Shown: positions 8,473-15,549 of the stretch, piece after piece
Layout of the letters: every line of letters starts with the position of its first letter
Position numbering within the stretch: the stretch's first letter is position 1
Origin: CAYUVA01 sp964448115 [NCBI: uncultured bacterium]
GTDB lineage: Bacteria > CAYUVA01
Length of the DNA: 64,000 bases
Reading direction: 5' to 3'
Assembly (NCBI GenBank): GCA_964448115.1
Contig: CAYUVA010000019.1
Span: forward strand, 13,447 to 77,446
The notes under the pieces: generated by a model
What the model saw: the letters and a program-made list of their open reading frames with translations, nothing else
Database searches by the model: none
What the model was told of the DNA's origin: nothing
Position numbers and translations under genes: made by a program

Positions 8473-10155
8473 CTAATTTCTATGGATGTCAATATATAAA
8501 AATTTCTGTGTTAAATGCTTCTTAGCATCATGATTAATGTATATGTCTATTTTTTGATGATTTGGAAGATTATATTCAAAATAACTTATATTCTTATCAG
8601 ATAAGAATTGAATAGATCGCATTTGAGCAGAACTTAGCTCTCGTCCCCACGGTATATTATAACAGATACGATGAATAGGTCCTATAACAACAGCATCCTG
8701 ATTTTTTAAGAATTCATCAGTCAATGGTTTATTCACTAAGGGCCATGGTCTTTTAATTCTCATGTTTTTTATTTTTAATATATTTTTATAGAATTTAGCG
8801 ATACTATCGGAAGTATGTACATGGCTAGCTAGCCACAGAACATCATATTGTCTTTGTGAAATATGTCTATTTATATCTAATAATATATCTGAAATTCTCC
8901 AATTAGGAACAGTATGTAGATCTGGCTGGATAATATAAAGTTTTCTTATATTTTTTTCATTTTTACTGCAATTTTTTTCAAATGAATGAAAAACAATTTC
9001 TTGTCCAAATATCACATTTATATTTAATTTATTCAAGTTAATCCTTAATCGTTGATTTCTCTTTTCTAGTGGTGTAGTGATAAAAATCATATACATAAAT
9101 GACATTATAATTAATGAAATAACAATTACTTTAACATAGATATTTTTCCAATATCTATGATATCCATTTGCAGCAATCATTGAAATTATTATTATCAATG
9201 GCAATGTAAATCTATATTCTTTATTTGGGAATGAATAAAAAATGATTATAGGTATGAATAAAATTATAAAATAAGTAATAATTTCTCTAAATTTCTTTTT
9301 GCTTATATTATCAATAATATAAAAAAATATTCCTATGCAAATTGTAATAAAAATTAAAGCACCACATTGATTGGAAAATAATTGTTTTATCCATGTTATT
9401 ATTTTAGACTGATTAATCTGCTTTAAATCACCAGCTTGACTGTGATAAACAAAGACATCAAATTGATGGGGCAAACTACACCAATACCAAGATATAATTA
9501 TTAGTATAAATATAATAATACCAGTAATTAAATGAAATATCTCTTTTTTATTAAATAAGAAAATTGACTTTAAAATAATAATTAATAATAATGGAAGAGT
9601 AAAGATTAAAGCAGTTTGCCTAACAAGGAATGGCAAAGCCAATAAAACATAAGATATATAACTATATATTTTTTTCTTATTTTTCGTTATTATAAAAAAC
9701 CCTAAATATGATAAACTCATAGTAGAAAGCATCGCACCATCAGGAAAAAATTCTCTGAGATACTTTAATACTCCTGGAGAACATAATATTAATATTAAAG
9801 CAATATATGATTCATATAAATTCCTAATATAATTGCCGTAAATATAAAAAGATAATATAATAATGATTGTCCATATTATTTGAGAAAAGTATAAACTATC
9901 TACGCTGCCATTAAATAAAAAAGATGCTGTCAGTCTTAATAGTGGGGGATAATCATAAGACTGATACCAAGAATATTTTATCCCTGCTATTATTCCATTA
10001 TTATCTATTTCCTGCTTAATATCATAAGCCGCTTGGAGATGTTTTGCTTCATCAATACCTATGCTAGAATGTTTGGTAATCCATAAAAATTGCCATGCAA
10101 CGAAAAATATTGTTGTAAAAATATATAAAAATTTTAATTTAGATCTATTCGACAA
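8473..10155 (-). CDS. GT39/ArnT-like polytopic membrane glycosyltransferase
   Basis: A 560-residue integral membrane protein with about ten hydrophobic helices in its first 360 residues and a soluble C-terminal part. GIDEAKH in the first periplasmic loop (about 33-39) has the Asp-Glu pair typical of PMT/ArnT-type (GT-C) transferases that use polyprenyl-phosphate-linked sugars; YPPLLRL and FFPDGAML are further family-like motifs. It would transfer a sugar on the periplasmic face of the inner membrane to a lipid, glycan or protein. The start used is TTG 10155, which has only a weak purine-rich site. The duplicated RBS and ATG of the TPR gene lie 62 nt upstream but in another frame. It is strongly AT-rich, as is the hydrolase gene downstream, so transfer is likely. 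Confidence 0.75.
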   Translation of the reverse strand: MSNRSKLKFLYIFTTIFFVAWQFLWITKHSSIGIDEAKHLQAAYDIKQEIDNNGIIAGIKYSWYQSYDYPPLLRLTASFLFNGSVDSLYFSQIIWTIIIILSFYIYGNYIRNLYESYIALILILCSPGVLKYLREFFPDGAMLSTMSLSYLGFFIITKNKKKIYSYISYVLLALPFLVRQTALIFTLPLLLIIILKSIFLFNKKEIFHLITGIIIFILIIISWYWCSLPHQFDVFVYHSQAGDLKQINQSKIITWIKQLFSNQCGALIFITICIGIFFYIIDNISKKKFREIITYFIILFIPIIIFYSFPNKEYRFTLPLIIIISMIAANGYHRYWKNIYVKVIVISLIIMSFMYMIFITTPLEKRNQRLRINLNKLNINVIFGQEIVFHSFEKNCSKNEKNIRKLYIIQPDLHTVPNWRISDILLDINRHISQRQYDVLWLASHVHTSDSIAKFYKNILKIKNMRIKRPWPLVNKPLTDEFLKNQDAVVIGPIHRICYNIPWGRELSSAQMRSIQFLSDKNISYFEYNLPNHQKIDIYINHDAKKHLTQKFLYIDIHRN

Positions 10156-10177
10156 TTGTAATTTTTTCTTTTTTTAG

Positions 10178-10372
10178 TCAGGTGAAGCTCCGCCTTTTTA
10201 TAATGTCGCTTTGCCATTCCAAAAGCCTCCTTAGAAAGAGTCCTCGCCCCCTGCCCTCTCCAAGTCTGGAGATGGGATGTCGAACTCCCCTTCCCCAAAC
10301 TTGGGCAAGGGTCCGGGGGATGGGATCTTTTTTAATTATCATTATACAATGTTAAAGTTTAACATAACTTGC
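10178..10372. repeat. Right copy of the direct repeat flanking the AT-rich island
   Basis: Exact match of 10178-10311 to 5980-6113, then a diverged continuation to about 10372 in which this copy has drifted towards A and T. It duplicates the ATG (10217), RBS and 13 codons of the TPR gene; beyond codon 13 it runs into an A-rich stretch of the island and codes for nothing recognisable. Confidence 0.97.
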
Positions 10373-10420
10373 AGCATTATTCATACTCGCTGGGCATAGC
10401 AAACAAGGCATATATGGAAA

Positions 10421-11083
10421 CTATCGACCTTCTGCTTCCAGGCTAGCTTTTTTCCTTAGCCCCAGCCTGATATCGCGCAGTGTGAGCAGCGCCGCGCCTA
10501 CATTCAAGCCATGCTCCATCGAAGGATTGGAGCTTATTATAACCCGCACGATCCAACTCTGCTCCTTGACCGGTGAATACAGGTTATAAACCAAGATGGT
10601 GGTATTGAGATCCTCGCCGGGATAAAGGCTGTAGTTATAATACCCTCCCTTAAGGTCTCCATCTATCCACTCCCCTCTAAGCGAGTGCATCGGCTCAGCC
10701 TTGAAAAGCAATGTATATTTCAGACTGGTCAAGGGCACCTTCAGCTCGAAATAGACCTTGTACTGGTTCTTGAACCTGCCCAATCTCTCACATCTCTTGA
10801 GATTGTTGAAGTATTTAGTGTAATTGTCGAAATCGAGCAGGAACTCCCAGACTTCGGACACTGGGTGATCGAGCAGGGTTATGGCAGTAGCCTGCTTCAG
10901 CGATCCATCCTCGTTGGACTCGATCAAGCCGACCTCTCCCCTTTGCAGCATCTGTATAACCGTTCCCTTGTCCAGGGTCATATCGAGGATCTTTATCTTT
11001 GTCCCATCTTGCCCTGATGCAGGGACGATGATAACGCAAAAGCAAAGTAATAAGCTAAAGATGATGCAAAATCTAAGGGGCAT
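10421..11083 (-). CDS. Exported START/SRPBCC-fold (polyketide cyclase-like) lipid-binding protein
   Basis: A 220-residue protein with a clear signal peptide (hydrophobic FCIIFSLLLCFCVIIV, cleavage likely after PASG). The mature part has START/SRPBCC features: LDHPVSEVWEFLLDFDNYTKYFNNL near residues 70-95, then alternating beta strands and a C-terminal helix. Such proteins hold a hydrophobic ligand in a helix-grip cavity; the ligand is unknown. AAGGGGGAG lies about 8 nt before ATG 11083. It starts 4 nt after the stop of the sirtuin gene (11088), so they are probably co-transcribed. Before the island was inserted, the TPR gene would have been its close downstream neighbour. Confidence 0.7.
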   Translation of the reverse strand: MPLRFCIIFSLLLCFCVIIVPASGQDGTKIKILDMTLDKGTVIQMLQRGEVGLIESNEDGSLKQATAITLLDHPVSEVWEFLLDFDNYTKYFNNLKRCERLGRFKNQYKVYFELKVPLTSLKYTLLFKAEPMHSLRGEWIDGDLKGGYYNYSLYPGEDLNTTILVYNLYSPVKEQSWIVRVIISSNPSMEHGLNVGAALLTLRDIRLGLRKKASLEAEGR

Positions 11084-11087
11084 AGGC

Positions 11088-11906
11088 TCAAACTCCCCCT
11101 TGCAGGCGGGACATAACCTGGTCTGCGATGACTCCTAGGCTCTCGTTTATCACCAGGGTTGCCATGGAGTCATAAGGTGTGCTATCTCGATTCAATATTA
11201 TAAGCCTGGCGCCGGATTGGAGCGCAATCCTGGGCAGGTCGGCAACTGGATAGACAACTAACGAGGAACCGAGCACGATCATGGTATCGCAGGTTCGTGC
11301 CAGCTTGACTGCCCGGGCGAAGTCTTCTGCTGGCAGCGGATCGCCGAACAGCACCACATCGGGCTTGATGACTCCCTCGTCCTTGTCGCAGCGTGGGGGA
11401 TTTTGCCCCGAGGTGAACTTGTTGACGATGATCTCCATAGAGTACTTTTCCTCGCAAGTGGTACAGGTTCCCTCGCGCAGGTTGCCATGCACCTCGATTA
11501 CATCCCTTGAGCCAGCCTTTTGGTGTAATCCGTCTATGTTCTGTGTTATAACCGTTTTGACTTTGCCCATCTCTTCCAGTACAGCGAGCATCTTATGCGC
11601 TTTAGTCGGCTCAGCGGAGATGATCTGTGGCACCAGCTCAGCAGAGACCTCATAGAAGACCTTGGGATTTCTGTTGAAGCCATCCCTGGTAAAGGCGACC
11701 ATGGGATCTATTCGCGCCCACAAGCCGACATTAGGGCTTCGAAAGTCCGGTATCCCCGCCTCGGTGCTGATCCCAGCCCCGGTCAGAGCAGTAATGTATT
11801 TGCTGGTATTTATTACATCAACCAGCATCTGGTAGTCATCGGACAGGTTCATGTCGATTTCACCAACCTCCTTGATAATTCCAACCAGCTTCTTCAATAA
11901 TACCAT
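11088..11906 (-). CDS. Sir2-family NAD-dependent protein deacylase
   Basis: Cytoplasmic sirtuin that removes acyl groups from lysines using NAD. The NAD site GAGISTEAGIPDFR spans 43-56, QNIDGLHQKAG spans 122-132, the catalytic His is His140 (EVHGN) and the small domain has Cys148/Cys151. The second zinc pair is incomplete: Cys173 is present, but the expected fourth ligand is Asp176. KPDVVLFGD and LGSSLVVYP are normal. ATG 11906 begins 3 nt after the stop of ltaE; a second candidate start, ATG 11852 with a GGTG/GGAGG-rich stretch upstream, would remove 18 residues not needed by the fold. It may regulate acylated metabolic enzymes, for instance the acyl-CoA dehydrogenase, but nothing in the sequence shows its target. 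Confidence 0.92.
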   Translation of the reverse strand: MVLLKKLVGIIKEVGEIDMNLSDDYQMLVDVINTSKYITALTGAGISTEAGIPDFRSPNVGLWARIDPMVAFTRDGFNRNPKVFYEVSAELVPQIISAEPTKAHKMLAVLEEMGKVKTVITQNIDGLHQKAGSRDVIEVHGNLREGTCTTCEEKYSMEIIVNKFTSGQNPPRCDKDEGVIKPDVVLFGDPLPAEDFARAVKLARTCDTMIVLGSSLVVYPVADLPRIALQSGARLIILNRDSTPYDSMATLVINESLGVIADQVMSRLQGGV

Positions 11907-11909
11907 AGA

Positions 11910-12944
11910 TTATCTGAAACTTCCCAGAACCTCAATAGTCTTGTCAATATCCGAATCGGATATATCCATGTGTGTAACCATGCGCATAGAATCGATCCCG
12001 GTGGCAAAGGCGAGGATATCGTTTTTAGCCAGGAACTCCACCAGGTCTTTTGCAGTCTTGCCTGGTTTTATGAGCCTGAAGCGCACGATGTTGGTCTGTA
12101 CGCTTTCCATATCGATCTCAAAGGCGGGCATGCTATGGATAGCCTCGGCGAGCCTCCTGGCTCTACGATGATCATCAGCCAGCAGATTGATATTGTTTTG
12201 CAATGCGTATATGCCGGCGGCAGCCAATATGCCTGCCTGGCGCATGGCACCGCCAAGCATCCTGCGGAAGCGCCTTGTTTTGTTTATGTAATCAGCGCTG
12301 CCGGCGACCATAGCTCCCACAGGGGCACCAAGCCCCTTTGACAAGCAGAATGATACGCTGTCATAGTACTTGACATGTTCCTTGATGTCGTTCCCGGCTG
12401 CTATGGCAGAGTTGAAAATCCTTGCCCCATCGCAATGGATGGGCAATCCGTGCTCTTGGGCGATCTCGGCTATTTCCTTGAGCCAATGGCGCACAAAGAC
12501 CGTGCCCCCAGCCGCATTATGGGTATCCTCCAGCCAGATAAGCCTGGTCTGGGGCATGGTGATATGTGCGGGTCTGATGCCTTGCTTTACCTCATGCACA
12601 GTAAGTGCTCCCTTGCTTCCCTGCAAAAGGTTGTATTGGACGCCGCTGATGAAAGGGGCTGCGGCAGCCTCATGGGTAACTACATGGGAGTCTCTCTGGA
12701 TGATAACCTCGCAGCCGGGGGTTGCATAATAGAGCATGGAGACCTGGTTTGCCATCACCCCGCTGGCAACGAACATGGCAGCCTCCTTGCCGAGCATGGA
12801 GGCTGTCATTTCCTCCAGTCGTTTCACGGTGGGATCATCGCGGAGCACATCATCGCCGACTATAGCCTCTGCGATAGCCTTTCGCATCCCCGGTGAGGGT
12901 CGGGTTACCGTATCGCTTCGCAGGTCTATCTTTCCCTGGTACAT
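11910..12944 (-). CDS. ltaE: Low-specificity L-threonine aldolase
   Basis: PLP-dependent fold-type I enzyme that splits L-threonine (and allo-threonine) to glycine and acetaldehyde. The PLP lysine is Lys203 in SFCLSKGLGAPVG. HCDGARIFNSA (170-180) supplies the Asp that contacts the pyridine nitrogen, and the N-terminal IDLRSDTVTRPSPGMR is a family signature. Length (344) is standard. It heads a minus-strand operon with the sirtuin (3 nt gap) and the SRPBCC protein. A second threonine-degrading gene, tdh, lies at 34234. AAAGGA is upstream of the ATG at a rather long spacing. Confidence 0.93.
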   Translation of the reverse strand: MYQGKIDLRSDTVTRPSPGMRKAIAEAIVGDDVLRDDPTVKRLEEMTASMLGKEAAMFVASGVMANQVSMLYYATPGCEVIIQRDSHVVTHEAAAAPFISGVQYNLLQGSKGALTVHEVKQGIRPAHITMPQTRLIWLEDTHNAAGGTVFVRHWLKEIAEIAQEHGLPIHCDGARIFNSAIAAGNDIKEHVKYYDSVSFCLSKGLGAPVGAMVAGSADYINKTRRFRRMLGGAMRQAGILAAAGIYALQNNINLLADDHRRARRLAEAIHSMPAFEIDMESVQTNIVRFRLIKPGKTAKDLVEFLAKNDILAFATGIDSMRMVTHMDISDSDIDKTIEVLGSFR

Positions 12945-13104
12945 ATCTTGAAAAAATCCTTTCCATAATAACCTGATATTTTTACAATGAATAAAATCGT
13001 ATCACCGGACAGATAAATTGCAAACCATTTTGGACTACTGCCTAAGAAAGAAAATGTAATTTCGTGCATGATAATTTCCATAGCCTCATGTTTGTTCATT
13101 TGCT

Positions 13105-13133
13105 TTGAAAATGTTATCGATTTGAATTACTAT
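13105..13133 (+). promoter_or_regulatory. Sigma70-type promoter of the GAF histidine kinase gene
   Basis: TTGAAA at 13105-13110, a 17-nt spacer and TACTAT at 13128-13133 place a start site about 13 nt before the ATG at 13153. The rest of the 208-bp divergent spacer from ltaE (12945-13104) shows nothing distinctive. Just upstream of the gene, GAGGGCTGTAA occurs twice in tandem, the second copy overlapping the start codon. Confidence 0.5.
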
Positions 13134-13152
13134 TGTTTTTGAGGGCTGTAAT

Positions 13153-14454
13153 ATGAGGGCTGTAAACGACAGCCATAAATTGCAACAAAGACTTCTCGAA
13201 CTGGTCAAGATCACCGGCAAGATAAACTCCGCCTGGAAGCTTGACGATGTGCTCAACTATTCCATGTTCCTTGCCGAGGACTTCCTAAGAGCCGGGGCTA
13301 GCTCGATATGGCTAATAGATAAGGACAAGGATGAGCTTTACTTCCGACTGGTGCGAGGAGAAAGCGCAGACAAGATCTCCACTATCCGCATGAAAATGGG
13401 GGAGGGTATCGTCGGCCATGTGGCTGCAAGCGGCAAATCGGTGGTAATAAACGATCCAACAAGCGATCCCAGGTGGAAGCCTGTTGCTGATAATCGATCC
13501 GGCTTCGAGACAAAACAGCTCATATCTGTACCCTTAAAAGCCAGGGACGAAATCATCGGTGTGATCCAGGTGCTCAATAAGGAGAATGAGGAGCCATTCA
13601 ACAATGAGGACTTGTTTCTCCTGCAGATATTGGCGGACCAGGTGGCGCTTGCGCTGGAAAACGCCAGGCTATATGAGGAACAACTGCAAAAGGAGAGGAT
13701 GCAACAGGAAGTAGAGCACCTTAAAATACTCGATGCCAAGAAGACGGAGCTATTGAATCATGTGGTTCATGAGCTGCAAAGCCCCCTGGCTAATATCATA
13801 GGTTATGCCAACCTCATCAAGCTGGTAATCAAAGATGATGAGGCAGGGGAACTAAGGGCAGGCGAAATCATCCTTGAACAGGCAAAGAGGCTCAATAGAC
13901 TGGTAGAGGAGATGCTCGATCTAGCGAGAATACGATCCGGCAGGATCGAGATCCAGAAACATTCTTTTTCTATTACGGAATTACTCAAGCAAATCGTAGA
14001 TAGCTTCTTATCCGAAGCAAAAAAGGCGAAAGTTAAGCTTCGCATCGAGGAAGCTAATCAGGATATCAACCTTTGCTCTGACCGTGACAAGCTCTCCCAG
14101 GTGCTATCTAATCTGGTATCCAACAGCATTAAATACGCGGGCAAAGGCTCCATAGTAACCCTCGGCTTCTCCTGCCGATCCTCAAAGGAGAACGATGATG
14201 TTGATATGGTAAAAATAATGGTCAGGGACAACGGGGTGGGCATTCCACTGGCTGATCTCGACCACATCTTCGAGGAATTCTACCGGGTCAAGGGAAAAGG
14301 GAGTCATCCACCCAGCGGCACGGGATTGGGGCTTGCCATAACAAAGAGCCTGGTTAAAGCCCTAGGTGGTGAGATCTCGGTTAAAAGCAGGCTCGGCGAG
14401 GGGAGCGAATTCACGGTTACAATACCAACGAATCTGGGCAAACAAGGTGAATGA
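13153..14454 (+). CDS. Cytoplasmic GAF-domain sensor histidine kinase
   Basis: A soluble two-component histidine kinase. Residues about 15-170 form a GAF domain (GEGIVGHVAASGKSVVIN, then LISVPLKARDEIIGVIQVLN) that could bind a small ligand or haem. A coiled-coil follows (about 170-200), then the HisKA helix with phospho-acceptor His206 in VVHELQSPL. The HATPase domain is complete: N box (QVLSNLVSNSIKYA), G1 (DNGVGIP) and G2 (GTGLGLAI). There is no transmembrane segment and no receiver domain. No response regulator lies next to it, so the kinase is an orphan. A GAGG site precedes the ATG. Confidence 0.9.
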   Translation: MRAVNDSHKLQQRLLELVKITGKINSAWKLDDVLNYSMFLAEDFLRAGASSIWLIDKDKDELYFRLVRGESADKISTIRMKMGEGIVGHVAASGKSVVINDPTSDPRWKPVADNRSGFETKQLISVPLKARDEIIGVIQVLNKENEEPFNNEDLFLLQILADQVALALENARLYEEQLQKERMQQEVEHLKILDAKKTELLNHVVHELQSPLANIIGYANLIKLVIKDDEAGELRAGEIILEQAKRLNRLVEEMLDLARIRSGRIEIQKHSFSITELLKQIVDSFLSEAKKAKVKLRIEEANQDINLCSDRDKLSQVLSNLVSNSIKYAGKGSIVTLGFSCRSSKENDDVDMVKIMVRDNGVGIPLADLDHIFEEFYRVKGKGSHPPSGTGLGLAITKSLVKALGGEISVKSRLGEGSEFTVTIPTNLGKQGE

Positions 14455-14506
14455 ACAACAATGAACCTTAATATTCAAATAATCATACTAATGACAGGGG
14501 GATTAA

Positions 14507-15400
14507 ATGAGCAAACAGGTAATGCTTAGCAGCGCTATTTTGCTGCTTGTAGGATTCATCGTTTTCAGTACAGGCGATGTCTATGCCCGTGAATATGGCT
14601 GGGAGATCGATCCTCAGATCGTCAAAGATGACCGCATTGCCGATCTCCAGGCGACCTTGCAGGCAGCCTATGATGCCTTTGAGCAGAGGGAGAACCAGGC
14701 AAAGGCAAGGGATGCGGTAAGTCTCTTCGAGCAGGCGTGGCTATTGAAGCCCGATGGCGTGGAGATATGCGGGATGCTCGCCAGGGCTTACTATTGGCTC
14801 GCCGATGCCTTTGCGAAAAATGAAGATGAGAAGATCGAACTGCACCACAAGGGCGCTCAATGGGGGGAGAGAGGGATCTACCTGTCGCCCTTGTTCAGGC
14901 AACAAATAGACAAGGGCAAGGGCTTCAAGGATGCTGTCAAACATCTCTCCGACGATTACCTCCTGCCCATGTACTGGACAGCGTCGAACCTGGGGAGATA
15001 CGGTAATCTCAAGGGATTCATGGCTACCCTGAAGACGGTGGGCGATGTCAAGGCGCTCAATGCCCGCATAGAGTACCTGGATCCTACATACGCTCATGCC
15101 GGCGCCCTCAGATTTTTCGGCGCATACTACGCAAAGGCTCCCGGACTCTTCGGGGGAGACATGGACAAGTCCAAGGAATACTTCGAGAGGGCTTTCGCTA
15201 TTGATAACGATTACTTCGTAACCCATGTTCTCTATGCTGAGATGTATGCGGTAAAGGCTAAGGAAAAGGAGCTTTTCAAGAAACACCTCCAGTTCGTCCT
15301 GGATACACCCTCGGATGTGATTCCAGACAAGATTCCAGAACAAAACCTGGAAAAAAAGAAGGCAGCGGATCTGATGAAGCAAATAGATGAGCTGTTCTGA
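14507..15400 (+). CDS. Exported TatT-like protein (TRAP-transporter T component family)
   Basis: A 297-residue protein with a signal peptide (MSKQVMLSSAILLLVGFIVF, cleavage near VYA) and a helical, TPR-like body. LLPMYWTASNLGRYGN and YAKAPGLFGGDMDKSKEYFERAF are characteristic of the TatT family, first known from treponemal TRAP transporter loci, where TatT pairs with a substrate-binding protein. No TRAP genes are in this window, so its partner is absent or elsewhere. GGGGGA 4 nt before the ATG supports the start. It lies 52 nt after the histidine kinase gene and may share its promoter. Confidence 0.72.
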   Translation: MSKQVMLSSAILLLVGFIVFSTGDVYAREYGWEIDPQIVKDDRIADLQATLQAAYDAFEQRENQAKARDAVSLFEQAWLLKPDGVEICGMLARAYYWLADAFAKNEDEKIELHHKGAQWGERGIYLSPLFRQQIDKGKGFKDAVKHLSDDYLLPMYWTASNLGRYGNLKGFMATLKTVGDVKALNARIEYLDPTYAHAGALRFFGAYYAKAPGLFGGDMDKSKEYFERAFAIDNDYFVTHVLYAEMYAVKAKEKELFKKHLQFVLDTPSDVIPDKIPEQNLEKKKAADLMKQIDELF

Positions 15401-15484
15401 GAAGTTTATATAGCCTCATTTAGAGAAAAATAGGCTCGATATCGCCATACTCGTCTAGCGATTTTCGAAAAAAATTTGGACTTA

Positions 15485-15523
15485 TTGAAATTTAGACGGA
15501 TTCGGGTATTATGATATTATAAT
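15485..15523 (+). promoter_or_regulatory. Candidate promoter of the YncE/phosphatase gene
   Basis: A perfect TATAAT at 15518-15523 lies 26 nt before the ATG at 15550. The -35 is unclear: TTGAAA (15485-15490) is too far away, and TTAGAC (15492-15497) has a 20-nt spacer. Confidence 0.35.
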
Positions 15524-15549
15524 ATCTCATTAAAGCTGGGGAGCAGAAC

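Larger units (their letters stand above)
6175..10177. mobile_element. AT-rich genomic island with a glycoside hydrolase and a GT39-like glycosyltransferase
   Basis: From about 6359 to 10160 the sequence becomes strongly AT-rich, with long A and T runs and codons such as ATA, AAA and TTA, in contrast to the balanced composition on both sides. The segment is bounded by direct repeats (5980-6174 and 10178-10372) and holds only two large genes, both for polysaccharide chemistry. I see no integrase, transposase or att-tRNA, so the mechanism is unclear. A homologous-recombination (Campbell-type) insertion of foreign DNA carrying a diverged copy of the TPR gene upstream region would explain the long repeats. 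A misassembled junction cannot be excluded. Confidence 0.7.
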
